From NCBI GenBank assembly GCA_013400975.1, contig WBMZ01003070.1:62001-126000 (forward strand): a stretch of DNA of 64,000 bases, given 5' to 3'. This DNA is from Atrichornis clamosus (Eukaryota > Chordata > Aves > Passeriformes > Menuridae). The position numbers and the translations under genes were made by a program. The notes under the pieces are model-generated. The model did not search any database. It was not told the DNA's origin and saw only the letters and a program-made list of their open reading frames with translations. This document shows, piece after piece, positions 20,441-35,300 of this stretch (the first letter of the stretch is position 1; each line of letters begins with the position of its first letter).

Positions 20441-23400
20441 CAGATCTTTGCTGGGGCACACACTGGGAAGGCTCAGCTGGGGCTGCTGGGAGCAGGGACA
20501 CTGGGCTGGGTCACATTTGCAGCACATCAGCAGAACCCACAGCATATTTTTAAATCCTTCTTCCTGCCTGAGATTCGCCCAACATTTGATCTAAGCCTAC
20601 AACAGTAAATAAAACAGCGCCAAGAAATGTTTCCCTGAACTGGAAAGAGCTCATTTATTCTGCTAAATTGTTAACATAGTTCCCAGCAGAGCATTGGCCA
20701 ACTCACACCGTCCAAACAGCTCTGGGCAGGGCCTGGGAGGCAGCTCAGCCACGGCTGCTGGTCTGGGACTCAGCCCCTGCTGAGCAGTTGCCCTGGGGAA
20801 GATAAGTTTCATTTCTGGCATATGTCACCCTCTGCCAGCGGCCTTGGTGCCAGCAAACAGTCCTGGGAGGGGTCACCGTGCTCGAGCCACGCAGAGGGGA
20901 CAGCCCAGAGCTTTCCCAGGGCAGGAGCAGCCCCTGCTCCCACCCAGCCCGGCCCACCTGGCCGGACCCTCGGAACTGCTGCAGTCCTCACCCTCTGGAA
21001 ATGATTAAACTCCGCTGCAGCTCCATTCCAGGCTCACAGCTGGGCCACAGCAGCACTGAAGGCACCTGGGGGAGCTGGGTAGGATGGGAAGAAGAGGAAA
21101 ATGCTGCTCTGAAACAAAGCTGAGGCTTGGATGACACAGAGAGAGGCCCTAAGGTGTACTGACCTGCCCCTTTCCTGTGTTCAACCCCTTATCAGAGCAA
21201 GGGAACTCCTTCAGCAGTTCTTAAAGAGGCAACACTCAACACGCAGTGGAAATTTCCAGCTTGTCTTTACAGTTTGAGAGGAAAACCTGCAGAGCAGAAC
21301 AGGCAGTATTTGTTTAGCAGGGCGTGTTCTCAGTCCCAGGTGCTGCACAAGTTCTTCCTCCTGAGTGTCCTCTGGACACAAGAGAAAGTGAAAAGGCCCT
21401 TCACAACATGGGGCTGAGCCCCCAGATCCCCTGATCCCCTCCTCAGCCCCACAGGCATGTCTGACATGACCCATGGCCACAAAGAAGGCAGGTGGAAACA
21501 TCATTTATTCCATTATTTATCACCATACTCAGAGCCATGGCAGCACTTTGTAGGGCTTGGATTGCCAGCAGTGACTATTCCCTGGTAACACTGAAACTGC
21601 ATCAGCAGAGAAAGGGAATTTTTTCCTGGCTAGGTCCATCCAAACTTCAGGGAGTGAAAAGCTCAGGAAAAGGTGTCCTATTGCATTTCCTGAACAACAG
21701 CAGGCTTTTGTTTTGCAAATGGAAGTTTGGTCATACACAACCTTTTAAAGACTGGTTCTTTTCCAGTCTCAAGTATCAGTGACAAATTATTTGGAGCAGC
21801 TTGATCTTAAACCCTTGAGGACTGAGAGCAGGAATCTCCTTGTTTACATGGATTAGTGGGCACAGAGGTGTTGGGTCAAAAGCTGGACTTAATGATCCTC
21901 TGGAATGATTCTGATTTGAGGAAACCACTCACACTCCAGAAGGGACTTTCCAGGCAACAGTTCTGCACGCACTTGGTGCTGATGAAAGGAAACACATGGT
22001 TTGTAAAGGACACTTTCAAACCCTTCCAGACTCTTCCCCTACAGACCTTTCCCTGCTCCCTCTTGAAGGGCAGCAGCACAGGCTGCATTGTCCGCAGCAA
22101 ACCTTCCCCCAGCTTAGTGCAATTAAAACTCAATTACTGAGCTCCCTAAATTCCACTTATATCTAAAACTGTCATTCTAGATCTGCCACCTCACACACAG
22201 AGATGCTCCCGGCACCAAGGCATTTGGAGCACGTCTCTGGACACTTGGGAGCTGCCCCCCGTGAGTCAGGATGCAGGAACCAAACCCTCCCTCTGGCTCC
22301 AGCCTGGCAGGGACCAACACAGGGCCAGCTCCCAAAGAACCCTCAGCTGTGCTTTGCCATAAAACTGCTCACAAGATTCTGAGTGAGAGGGCAGGGGTGG
22401 GGTGGGGAAGCCTTACAGGAGTCTCCTCCTCATCCTGAGCATGTTCCTGATTGCCCCAGTGCCCCCAGGCTGGCACGTAACTCCCAGCTCACTTTCTGGC
22501 GCGGCGTCACCCCAGGGAAGGAACCAAAGTTCTTCCAGGCCAAGAGAACACACCACTGGGCTGGTCCTGGTGCAAAGGCTGAGCCAAGGGCTCGGCAGCT
22601 CCACCTCCCAGCAGGGCCAGCCTGGTCCCACCCCACAAACTCTGCAGCCATGAAACCAGAGCCATGTTCCCCCGTGTCCCCTGCAGTCCTGTCCCTGCCA
22701 GGACACAAGGAAGGCCAACCTCTCAGTGCAGGGCAGCCGGACACTGCCCAGGGAGGGGGAACAAGGCTTTCAAACCTCTCCAGTCATTGCAGGAACTGAG
22801 TTTTCCCTCCACTTCCTGAGCACGTTTTCTAATCACTGGGGTATCACAGGAAATCCACGTCAGCGCTTCCGGGGGCCGAGGGAGGCTTTGATTTATTGTT
22901 GTTGAGGTGTGAGGGTTTTTGTTTGTTTTTGTCTCAATGTGAGCTGGGTTTGATCCCTCAGGGCCACAGCGCTGTCCACAGGCACCGCCTTGGCGTGGCC
23001 TCCCAACACAGAGGTGTTTCCTCCCTACCTTTAGGGAGATGCTCCATGGTCAGAGGGCTGGGATTTCAGACATGGGATCCCAGCATTCCAACTCTATCCC
23101 CAGCAGCTCCCCCACAGCCAAGGCAGATCCTGCTTGGAGACTTTCCCTGCTCTTTCAGTCCCTTTGCTCAGGGTCTTAAGTTCCTCTCAGTGCCAGTGTG
23201 AACTTCATTCATGTGTAATTAAACCCTCCATTAATCTAACTTAGTGTCCCTCATGCAGTTCTCCACAGTTAAAATGCTCTGAAAACAATGACAGAAAAAA
23301 GAAACCAAAACTTACTGCACTATATAGCAGGGAAAGCTCTTGGAGATCCTGGAATGACATGATCCACATAAAAGCATTGGAAAACTGCTCTCTAAACCAC

Positions 23401-23481
23401 AGGCAGGTTTGTCATTCCCAAGTCTAAGCAGGACAGAGCAACACACACATCTCAAGACAACTGTTGCTCTCAGAATTCTTA

Positions 23482-23614
23482 TTTATTAAGAGCAGAAAGG
23501 AAATTTTGCTTAAGTTTTATACATAAAAAAGTAAACAGTAAAATTTTTTCTTCTTATAGTCTTTTCCACTGAAGAAAATTGAGAAATAAGTTGTCTTTTT
23601 AGATAATGTTTATT
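23482..23614 (-). promoter_or_regulatory. Candidate CEPT1 polyadenylation signals
   Basis: On the minus strand AATAAA occurs at 23614-23609 and 23487-23482, about 630-760 nt after the stop, in an A/T-rich stretch. More distal AATAAA copies exist near 21.5 and 20.65 kb, so longer 3' UTRs are possible. Confidence 0.4.
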
Positions 23615-24239
23615 TAAAAAAATAAAATTAATTGACAAAGATACCACACTGTTTTGCATGCCGGGCACCCCTTGGCTCGCAGGACCCTGTTCAGCAAGAA
23701 CCACTTTGTCAGCAATGCACGAGCAAAACCCACCCCAGCCTGGCTCCCACCTGGCAGCTGCTGCAGCCACACAGGTTAGTGAGATATCTCTGGGTTTTTA
23801 CCAGCTCAGGTCTTTAGTAAATAAATTTCAAGTGGACACTAAACAAGTATTTCACTAAGAGATGATGAAATATTAAAATTAAAAGCAAGTTGGATTGCAG
23901 CTGTAATTATACTACATTAGAAACTTGAGTTGGTGGGGATCCATTCACCATATAGAGATTAATTTGTAATCAAGGTAATTACAAAGACAGAGCATTACTC
24001 CCTGCATGCTTTCCCGGGCTTGGAACCAACAGAGTTGACTACATGGAGAGTTGCTAGGGTGTACTTGGAATTCACTCTCTCAGGCAGGAGACTGGTTAAG
24101 GAGTGTTACTGATAACAAAGAAGAGAAGTTATACAACATTGATTATAAATTACTTTGTTCTTATCTGCTTTTAGCCTTGGTCTCCCCCCGCCCGTCCCTT
24201 CCCGCAGCCCCAGCCGTGCCCGGCGCCGGGCTCCTGTTC

Positions 24240-24359
24240 CTAGTGGTGGTTGGAGTGCGCGGGGCAGCCCGGGATGCGGAACACGTGGATGCGCAGGTGG
24301 GCGGCGATCTGGGTGCACACGCTGACACAGTAACGCAGCAGGTCCAGCAGGGACAGCAC
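24240..24359 (-). CDS. CEPT1: CEPT1 exon 9, terminal coding exon (residues 380-418, stop TAG)
   Basis: Acceptor TCCCCCCAG. It encodes [20 protein letters not shown], then [19 protein letters not shown] and TAG at 24240-24242. The AHSNHH end is diagnostic for CEPT1. The exon is much more GC-rich than its flanks. Confidence 0.97.
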   Translation of the reverse strand: MLSLLDLLRYCVSVCTQIAAHLRIHVFRIPGCPAHSNHH

Positions 24360-27300
24360 CTGGGGGGACACAGCCAGTCACAGCCACCCGGTCACAGGCA
24401 CCCGGCCTCGGGGGCAGTGCCCACACTCAGCGGCAGTGCTGTGTGTGAGCTGCACCTCCAGCTCCAGGAATAACCATGCCTTGGCTTGGAACAGACCTTA
24501 AAGCCCATCCAACTCCACCCCTGCCGTGGGCAGGGACACCTTCCACCACCCCAGGTTGCTCCAAACCCCGTCCAACCTGGCCTTGGACACTTGCAGGGAT
24601 GGGGCATCACCTTAGGAAGAGTTTCTAGGAATGCTGGGCTTGTTTCCAGCCCTAGGACAAGACAGACTCTTAATTCTACAATGATAGAGGGGAAAAGACT
24701 TACAGCAGCCACAGAGAGACTGTGAAAGGCCCCATTAACTTTGAATGGTGATAACCACACACACAACACAATTTTACTAAAAGGTTAACACCGTTTTTGT
24801 AGATTAAGCTTGAGCACTTGATAAGCCCAGATGAGTTTAATTTAAATGTTTTTCCCAATGGGTGCTGCGAGTCATGGCAGACATTTCAGAGCCTAAGGCA
24901 CCCCTGCACTGCCCATCACAGAGCCCCTGCTAACGAGGCATCAGCACTAGTTGCAAAATATCCTACTCTAAGCTTTGAATATTTGCTACAGTGCTTTAAA
25001 ACTTTAAATTATCACAGAGTCATCAAGGTTGGGAGGGACCTTCAAGATCACCAAGTCCCACCATTCCCCCAGCATCACCATAATCACCCCTAATCCATTG
25101 TCCCCATGTGTCACACCCGGACACCTTGAACACTTCCAGGGACAGTGACTCCACCACTGCCCTGGGCAACATATTCCAAAGCCTGATAACTCCTTCAGCA
25201 ATATTTTTTTCCAAACATCCAACCTAAACCTCCCCTGAACGGCTTGAGGCCGTTCCCTCTTGTCCTGTCCCCGTTCCCTGGGAGCAGCACCCAGCCCCCC
25301 CTGGCTGTCCCCTCCTGTCAGGGAGTTGTGCAGGGCCAGAAGGTCCCCCCTGAGCCTCCTTTTCTCCAGGCTGAGCCCCCCAGCTCCCTCAGCTGCTCAT
25401 GGTGCTCCAGACCCTCCATGTCTTGTCAGGAGGGCCCAGAGCTGCCCCCAGGATTGGAGGTGTGGCCCCAGCAGTGCCAGCACAGGGCACGGGCACTGCC
25501 CTGGGCCTGCTGGACACACCATGGCTGGGACAGCCCAGGGGCCATTGGCCTCCTGCCCACCTGGGCACATCTGGGCTCATGTCCAGTCACTGTCACCAGT
25601 ACCCCCAAATCCTTTCTCAGCTTTCCAGCCACTCTTCCCCCAGCCTGAAGTGTTCCATGGGGCTGTTGTGACCAAATGCAGGACACGGCACTTGGCCTGG
25701 TGGTTGACCCTCACACCTTTGTCCTCGGCCACGGATCCAGCCTGTTCAGATCCCTCCAGCAGATCCACACCCCACCCAAGCTGGTGTCCTCTGCAAACTG
25801 ACCGAGGGTTGCCTCGATCCCCTCGCCCAGGCCATCCCTAAAGGGTGCCCAAGACTGGCCCCACACTGAGCAAACCCTGCCCAGCTCTGCATCAGCTTCA
25901 CATGGACCCTGTGAAGTCCCTTCGCTGTCCCACCACTCTCAAGGGGACTCAGCTGGACACAGCCAACACAAAGAATTAGTGGCAGAGCTGATGAAGAAAG
26001 CGAGCCTGGACTCACCAGGGCAATCCAGAGCACAATATACTCATCAATGAAGCTGTTGAAATACTGGTCAAGGAACAGCAGTGCTGGGCCTATGAAGGCT
26101 GTGTCATACAGGTACATCTCACTCTTGGTCATGTGGGCAACCTGCAAGAAGAGAAAGGGAAGTTCAAGAAATAAGCACATTCCAGCCAAGGCAGAGTGAT
26201 TTCAGAATACACAAAGCCAAAACCATTACAGCTCAAGCTACATTACTGCAAAATATCAAATATTGAAGTGGCAGCAGCAACACTGCTCGAACCATGGAGC
26301 TCTGCAGCTACAGAGGTGCAAGGTTTGCAGAGAGACATCTTCTATTAGAACAGAGAATGTAGCACAGAAAAGAAAACCTAACATGTTTTCTAGCCCACCT
26401 CTTCCTCCTGCCAGACACAAAACAGTGAAATGGAAATAGACTGGTAAATTTTAGAGTTGAGCCTGAAAACAAAAACTCCCAGCTGCTGGAGCTTCAGAAG
26501 TCAGGTATACTTGGTTTTCCTCTCTCCCCACCTCTCTTTCTCCCATTCCATAAGGATCACCACCTCTCTCTGCTTACAATCTGATGATCATTTTTGGTGT
26601 TCAAGTGTGGCCTTCCCACCTCCCTATATGCACAGAACACATCCCACACTCCATCCCCCCTGCACTGCATGGCTGGGGATGGCACTGAGCACAAAAGTGG
26701 GCCTGGTAAGAAAGAAACTCTTCCTTCACTGTGAGTTTAAACTCTTGTTCTCCTGTGAGTTAAGTCCAACACTGAGCTCACGTGGCAGCCCAACAGATGC
26801 CTGCAGCACTGGGATGGTGTTTGAGGCAGGAGCTGTTTCACCCTCTTTCATTGACACCTCCGCCCTTGTGCAAACCTGTGAATGATTTTAACCCCTATTT
26901 CTCTCCAATTCTTTAAGTTAAGCCCTTAGCAAGTGTTCCAAACCTCAGAAGCTCCATCACTTCCTCTCCTTCTCCCAAACCTTCCTCCCCTCTGTGTCTG
27001 AGGGGGGTTCCAGCCACCTCTGGTCCAGCCCAGCTCTTCACGTGTGCACAAAGACGCTGCAGAAGTGTGAATAAACAGCTGGGGAAGGAGCAGAAACAGA
27101 GCTCTGAGCTGTCCTGGCACTGCCTGTGCAACCACGGCATCAACTTCAGGTTTCCACTGCCCTTTCACATAGAAAAAGGCTCTGCTGCACCTCCAGGTTC
27201 CTCAAAGCAAAGCATGAGGATCTCTTCACAAAGAAGAGCGAGTTACTCAGTGGAACACCCCAGGAGCTTCAACATCTACCAAGGGTTTTCCTGCAATGAG

Positions 27301-30300
27301 AACCTGGACGGTTCTGGCACACTCACCACCAGCTTGTTTGTGATCTTGGCAGACACAAAACCAAAAGTCAGGATGTAGAGGCAGGGGTGCCTCTCAAAGA
27401 GCTGCACAGCAGATTTCTTGTAGATCATTGCAGCCAAGGCGATCACGGAGCCAATGTGGAGAAAGGGGGAGAGGACACTCGTTCCCTACAGTGGGATTAA
27501 AGCAGGAGGTCAATGAAATGTGCACATTGCAAAGAAACATCACGTCCACTGAGGGGTTAAAAATAAAATCATGTGAAAAACATCTTTCTGAACACTGGTG
27601 CTGAAAGGAACAAAGGGTGGTGAAACCTGAGCGAGCAGCAGCTGAGAATGTGGTGGAAACTTTCTGGTGCTGGGGAAAAAAACTCAGATTTTAGGCAGAA
27701 AGAACACTGCAACAGAAGGCACTTGTGCAGACACTTCTACTTGCTCTTTTACACTGGTAATATGAATAAACAGGTCTTTTAGAAGGATCAAAATCAGAAT
27801 CTTCTCAAAACATTTCCTTCTGAATGAATTTTTGCACAGGACTTTTCTATTAATTCTCCACTGTGGGGTGTATTTGTATAACTTGGTTTATCTCATGAAT
27901 TCAAAACCAAATATCAAAGTACAATGAGTACTTTTAATCAAAAATTTTAGAACTCTGACTCCTAAATCTACTCTTGTTACACACAATACTAACTTGTTTT
28001 TCTCAAGCCAACAAGGAGCTGAAGGGAAAATATTTCCCACGGAGGAGGGATTATGTGAAATACAAACTGTGGCTGAAGAGCCTCGGTGCTGAGAAGGAAC
28101 TGGCAGCCCAAGGTACTCACTGCTATAGTGGATCCATTTTTGCCAACTCCACCCGTGAAGATGACACCAAAGTAGTTTGTACAGGAGAAGATGGTTCCTG
28201 CCACAGTACAGAGAGCTGGAAATATTTTCACCTGAATATTCAGTATTGGAATCTTAATGGAAGAGAGACAAGAAGTTAAAATATGCACAAACTCAAATTT
28301 GGGTTAGTATTTCAGGTGCACTCAAACAGTCCACTTTCCAACACCATGTTTGCTCTTCTTTCTCTGCTGTACAGAGATTGACATTTCTACCAGGCACAGA
28401 GAAATATGTATTTCCCAAAAATCCTTCCATCAAGCTTCCCAGAGAGCCAGACTTACGTTCAGTTATCCGAGAAGAGCCAGCAAAAGCTGAGAAATGGACA
28501 GAAAGCAAGAGCTTGCTCTAAATCATCCCAGGGAAGAGAATCATCACCTTTGAGCTGAAGCCAAGATCAAACTGGGCAGAGCAAGAACCACTGGGAGTGG
28601 TCAGATAAACCCCTCCAGGAACAGATCCAATCTTTTGGGCAAGGCAAGGGAAGCAAAGAGATCAGACAGGTCAGCTCAGAGCCAGTGCCCAGGAGAGGAA
28701 GGATGAGGTTGCTAAAGGGGAAAATGAGCACAGGCAGTTTCGAAAGTTCCTTTCGTTTTTTAACAGTCATGTTTCAAGCAGAACAGGAAAAACCAGAAAT
28801 GAAGAAGAAAATAGTCCAAACTAAACCACAGGAAATGTTATGGAAGCAAGTGTTTAGAGATAACTACCCAAAACTTCCCAGCTTTATCTACTCAGCTGCT
28901 AAAAGCCTTCATTTGGGAACTGAAGTCACGGCACTCAACTGAACAAAGGCTCAGCTCCCCAGTGAGAAGCCCAAGGAGGTAGAGTGGTTTCTATTTTTCT
29001 TTAATTACACTCTCAGAGTAGCCTTCAGCAGGTAAATCATGGGATACTTTGAGTTGGAAGGGACCCATCAGGACCATCAAGTCCAAGCCCTGGCCGTGCA
29101 GACACTCCAACAATCCCACCCTGTCCCTGAGAGTTGTCCAGACGCTCCTGGAGCTTGAAGATCATTCTTGAAGACCTTTAGTTTTCTATTCCATTCAACA
29201 TCTGAATCTCTTGATCCTTCCAAGGCATGATTAGGAGGCAGAGCAGCTTTAACCCTTTGTGCCTTGCCCAGCCCACTCCCCAAATCCTTCCCAGTTCCAT
29301 GACACTCAAACGTATTTCTCCCTTCTCAGGCTGCCCTGCTAAGACAAAACCAGCATTTTCTGGAAGATTGTAGAGAAGGAATAAAGACAAGTAAAGAGAA
29401 GGCTTGAATTGCCAGACTGGAGCTCTACCTGTAATAATCCATTAATGTCAGGAGGCTCAGGACTCCTCAAGCTCTTCTAAAAACAGGTACCTTTGCCTCA
29501 GAAATGATACTTTGGTAGTTAAAGAACAGGGTGAATTGGCTTTTACAAGCAAAAGAAAACAGTGGCAAACTCCATACGGAGTAAAAAGACATTAAGGTTG
29601 ACATTTTCCCAAGACATGGGGAGTTTGCTGGAAACATAACCCCATGAACTCCCAGCTACCATGAAAACACCTGAGAAAGATGCTGAGGAAAGGAGAAGGG
29701 TGAGGCCACACTGTCCTAACACCCAACTTGGCCATTTCTGGTTTATTAACATCCTCCTTCTGGCCTCCACGAGCAGCTGCATCAGTGCTAGGCATGACTG
29801 CAGATATAATTAATGAGAAATAGCCAAATACAGCAATTTGGCAGAGGAAAGCCAGCAGAGAGGAATAAAAAGCCAGCACCTGCTGAATTTCTCCGTGTAC
29901 AAAATGGGAGCAGCAAGGCCAAGAGTGGGAAGCAGCAAAATCTAGTAAATATCAGATTATTTTTATTTTTTCCCTCTGAGGGAGAGAAGGAAATGTTCTT
30001 ACCAAGTGGCATTGCAGCCCCTGAATTTTAACTCAGAGGACACTGCAGGAGAAGCCACAAGGCTTCCCTGTCTGGTATGCCATGTGTCACTACAGTCCCT
30101 GCAACTATTCTGCCCTTCCTGGAGATTCCAGGGGCTTCATCCAAAGTCAGGTGCAGGTAGAACTTCCCAAAACCATGTCAGCAATGCAGGGAAGTATCAC
30201 CAGCCACATCTTTTGCAGGCAAATCAGGTTCTCTGTTAAACCCTCTAAGACTGATCACTCAGAGAAGGCTGCACTGCCCAGGGAGCTGCTGAATCCAGGA

Positions 30301-32349
30301 ACATCCTGGGATAGTGGAAGGTGTCCTTGCCCATGGCAAGTGGTGGAATTGGATGGGCTTTAAGATCCCTTCCAACTCAAATCATTCTCTGATTCCAAAT
30401 TTTGTTTGGGAAGAGCCCAGGCATGGCAGTAACCAAGTGGCAGCAAGCACAGGATGGAGTTGGGAGTGGTTGCCATTTGATGGGATTTGCTGGCAATTAA
30501 AACAAATCTGGAATATTTTGCCAGAAAATTACTGGCAGGATTCCAGAGTAGATGCCATCAGAGTTAGGTGCACCATGAATTGGGATTTTAAAAATACAAT
30601 TATTAGGAAATAGGCAGGAGCAGAGCCCAGCTCAAGGCTCTGGAAGCAGCAGTGAGCAGACACGGAGCTGCTTCCTGCGGGAACTCCTCCTGTCACCAGT
30701 CCCACAAATCCCACAGCCAGCTGGGCAACTGGGATCTGGAGTCCTTCTCACAGGGCTGGATCCCAGAGGGAGTTTGGAGCTGTCCAGATATGCTGCAGTC
30801 ACACCTGCCTAAGGAACAACTTCCAGAGGGCTGAACTCCAGCTTCATATTCCCCAAGTGTTTGTGCTTTTTCATATTCCCGATGCTGTGGGAGAAATCTC
30901 CAGCAATTGCAGCGCTTTTCTTGCTTCAGGCAGGAAAACAAGCTCTGTATCAGCAATGGACTAAACAAGGTGCCCTAAGCCTGCTCACTTTACTCACATG
31001 TGCCAGTGATCCCAGCTGGAGCCGTGCTCAGCATCCCGCAGGAACTGCCCAGCTCCAGGAGCCTGGAGAGCAGCGTTTAACAGGGAAAGGGAACTGACAC
31101 TGCCAGAAGGGAGGGAGCCAGGAGAGGCACACACAGTTCCATGGGATAAAGGAAAGGTAATGAAAGCAACAATTGCCCAAATCCACAATTCTGTTTTTTG
31201 CCTGCTGAGTGCTTTGCTTTTCCCATGAAAAGTGGAATGTTTGAGTACACAACCACATTTATTCCATATATCCCCCCAGACAGAAGCAAATGAAAAATAC
31301 CAAACTACCAATTTTGCAGTCACATCAATTATTAAAGAGTTAGGGAGGGGTGGGGTGAGAAGCGGTTGTGTGATTTATTTTGCTCTGCAAGCAGTAAATA
31401 ACATTTATCACTAAATGAACCCAAAATCTCACTGGTTGAATTAAATAGGATTGTCATGGGAAACCTAATCAAGGGTGTTCTCTGGAGAAATGCTCCATTG
31501 ATCCAACACCAAAAGTCAAAATAGTTTAATATTCTTGGGAGCTGCCTCAGGCAAATGCTGCTGCAACCCGGAACTTGCAATAGATTTCAAGATTTTGGTG
31601 AACAGGGTTATTTAAAAGGCTATTTTAGAGTTATTTAAGCTATTTAGTAACGAGACCAATTTCTAAGCTCAAATAACATCACTGAATTGTGACAGAGGTT
31701 GCTGTGGCAGCAATTTTCCCCATTTTTTAAATTAAAAAAAGAGGAAACTGAGAACATGAATTGAGAAATTCTATTTGTAATACAAAATAATAAATTACAG
31801 CTGCATGGGAATTGTGGCCACACTAATATTTCTGGAAAACTTGGCACCAAGAAGGGGATGTGTAGCCTATTTTTATTTTCTGATCAGTCCTACCCACCCT
31901 CCTTCCCTTTAGATGGTATTTACTTTGCAGTTTATAATTAATTAAGGGCTTTGGGGTTTTAAGTCTGGAAGCACAAGCAGCAAAATCAGGATAGCCAAGA
32001 TTAGCTCCTTGTTTGGAATCCTCTCCACAACATTGTGGGTTCATTGCTCCCATTACGTGGAGCAGATTAGAAATTCATCCATTTGGGGTGATGTTTTTCA
32101 GGGATTTTTGACCATCTCTTGGTGTTACTGAAATCAAGATTTCTTTCTCCTTAAGAATTGCATTTATCAAGTACACAGAGAAGATAAATACCCAGGAAAG
32201 AAAACAAGGAAAATCTTCCAGGAAATCAATGCTTTGGATTTTATTTCCAGAAAATATATATATTTTGAATTTATGTATGCACATACATGGCCTTCTGTGG
32301 GCAATGCTATTTTCATAGCTCAATGTGGCTTCAGTAGTACTTGTTGTGG

Positions 32350-32381
<32 letters not shown>

Positions 32382-35300
32382 NNNNNNNNNNNNNNNNNNN
32401 NNNNNNNNNNNNNNATTATTATTATTACTACTACTATTATGTCAGCTGACATGGCTCGGTGAGCCTATATAAATATATCTCTATCAATATTTATATAGAT
32501 ATATACATATATAGAGATGTATAAATAAAACCTCTGCAGCCAGGCTGTGCCAGCAGCTCATTTGATCAGGATCACCTTAGTTTAAAAGTTAAAAACCTGA
32601 CAATTTGGGGGTTTCCCCTTATACAAATCAAGAGTCACCAGCCACAAGCAGGCCAAATTTTCTACTGATGGTTCCCAACTGCTCTCCAAGGGCTTCCCCC
32701 AAATCCTCATCCCAGTTGAGTGCTCCTCCACTGTTTGTGCATGGAATTCCTTCAGGTTTTGGCCAGGATTTCACTGATGTTGAAGGTTTAAGTTTGTGCA
32801 ATATTTGATAGTTTTTCACCTGCACACACAAGGTATAAAATAACCTTGTTTTAATGACTCTGGTACAGCCAGAATCCACAGTTAATTCCATGGGATTTGG
32901 ACTCAAAAATCTGTCTTTTCATTTGTGAGGAAAAGTGAAACCTTCCTGCAGGAGTGAAACTGTCCCAGGACGTGCAGGAGTCCTGCAGTGACCACAGGAT
33001 TATTACAAAGGATTAAATAAGAACACGAGCAAAATTACCAGAGATTGCCAAAAAGGTGGTCCTCCAATCACTGCCAGTAAATGCATGATTATTATGAAGA
33101 TTTGTACTTCAGTCACATCAATTCTGATTAGGTACAAAAAGCCAAAAAAAAAGCAAAATTATTCAAAGCAATTTCAAGTCAGTTATTTGCAAGCTCAGCG
33201 GCGCAACTCTGTCATGCACAGTTAAACACCCCAAAAGGCTGAGGAAAAGAGGAAAAATTCACAAATCATTTAGAAAGCAAAAATATATTTGGTTTTGTTG
33301 TTCAGATTAACAGTGATGCTGTGCTATATTTTTGTTTTATTTCATAGTGCAATAAAAGAAATCCATTTAATCAACAGGAAGTGTTGGAACTCTTCACTGC
33401 CCAGTGCCGGCTGCAGAAACAAATGTTCTGTTTTAACCTTGTCCACCAAAAAAAGAGAATTTATTAAAGATGATAAAATTCTGAAAAGATATTTTTAACC
33501 CCTATTATATTCCCTACCCTACTTTAATATGAATATTATTTGAATAGCATCAAACTTTGAAAAGAAACCCAAATCCCCAAAGGGTTGATGCAAATGGAAA
33601 TGGTGCAGTGGCAACAAGAAGAGAAACCACTTCTGGTTCCAGCAGAGCCAGGATGTGCTGCAGGAAAGAACAGCAGAAAACAGAGAATTTATGGTTTTGT
33701 TTCAAGGAGCATATAAAAGTCTTGGAGGTAGAAAGAGGGGAAAACGGGTGTACAAATGAATGCCAGAAACAGCAGTGAAAAAAAATACAACTGAAACGAA
33801 GAGGATGGACTTGCTGGTGTGTTATATTTTATATTTTTATATATATATGAGATATATATATATGTGTGTAATATTTGTGTTTTATATATATATGTGATGT
33901 GTATATATATATTATATATGTTATATATAGGCATAAATATTTTAGCCATACAATAGTATCTCGCCCTGAAGTGCTGCATCAAAAATAATCCTTCAAGTCA
34001 GTTTGCAATATTTCTGGCTTATCCTTCTTTCCAATGAGACAGTTCTACCTAAAAGACTCAAAATCCCTTCCTGCAGACACACGCTCTGCTGTGACAGAAA
34101 TCCTGCTGATACCATCTGCACAGGGAATGAGCATTCTGGGGTGGGCTTTTCTCTGTCTGCCTTAAATGAGCTCCACGACCATGGAATTAATTTTGGTATC
34201 AGCTCAGTGTTTCTCCATAGACTTTGTTCAGGTTGGGAGTGGATCCTCCCATTTGAAGATCTCCAGTCTGGCCAAAAGATACTTGTTTTGGCCAAAATAA
34301 TTTAGTTTCAGCAACAGACCCATATGCACAAGGGATAATTCTGAGGCTGCACCTAAATCCCGTGGAGAACATCCCCCACAGCAGGGGGTGGAATGAGATG
34401 AAATAACCTCAGGAGCACTTCTATATTCAATTTGATCAGTAACAATTCTGCAAGGCAATCACAACTGGCTGAAGGAAAAATTAACTTCCACTGAGGAAAG
34501 AACGTTCCAAAAACACCCTGTTTTCAGTCCTAATACAAACAAATGGAGCCCTTGAGGCACCTTGCAAGAAAAAAATAAAACTGCCTAGCAGGGATACACA
34601 AACCACCTGATTCAATGCAAATTGCTCCCTCCCAGCCCCTGGAGTCAGCATGGAAAGGTGTTCTCAGTGTGTCCAGCCAAGGAAGGGCTGGAGTAGCTCC
34701 ATTCCAGGAGCACAGGAATGTGCCCATTTCCCTACTTCTGTCAATCACCTAAAGAACAGAGAGAAACTGAGGAATTTCACACGAACAGTGACGAATAACT
34801 CATGGAGGTAACTTCAATTTATAGCTTTCCTTGGACAGGAAACCAGGTTTCTTTTGGCAGTAGAAATCTGAATGGACAATAAAGTAATGTCATGTATTAA
34901 ACCTCAGTTATTTTGCCAGAAAAACCCTTGCATAAGTCTGAGAGACCAAAAAATCCATGGGAGCAGTGCCTGGATTGAGGTTAGGGAGACAGCATAATCT
35001 TTACACAACCATGGCACAACCTTTACTCCCCTGCCTGGGCTCTGCCCTCCCAGCTCAAACACAAACAGCATCAGGTAGCCGAGGATATTTGTTAAAAACT
35101 CCTCCCTGATTTACAGCAGGACAAATACGAGTCTTAACTTCCGTTCCACCTGTATATTCTGTATTTTCAATACCAAATGGCTCCTTAAGACAGAAGACAA
35201 AAACATTAAGGCCTACTGAGATGAAACTAAACACCAAACTATCACCTAAAGAAAGCATAAACCCATAATCCCAAGGAGGAAAAAGGCCTGGGAACATCCC

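Larger units (their letters stand above)
17799..24239. other. Convergent spacer holding the 3' UTRs of DENND2D (+) and CEPT1 (-)
   Basis: 6.4 kb between two facing stop codons. It contains the 3' UTRs, two minus-strand CR1 copies and unique sequence. I recognise no third gene on either strand. Frames such as 22383-22799 and 20147-20608 have no recognisable domain. A very short CR1-like end may be present near 21880-21915. Confidence 0.65.
24360..26015 (-). other. CEPT1 intron 8
   Basis: 1.66 kb, GT-AG. More than half is CR1 (24466-24610 and 25010-25850), both in transcript sense orientation. Confidence 0.75.
28253..33038 (-). other. CEPT1 intron between exon 5b and exon 6
   Basis: 4.8 kb. 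It contains CR1 fragments at 29033 and 30290 and the TTA microsatellite with an N gap near 32.38 kb. No further coding exon recognised. Confidence 0.7.

Noticed and set aside
25244..25841. Overlapping frames of 134-193 codons in CEPT1 intron 8
   Set aside because: They lie inside a CR1 copy and read its antisense strand; the same peptides recur in the CR1 copies at 46.0 and 58.3-58.9 kb.
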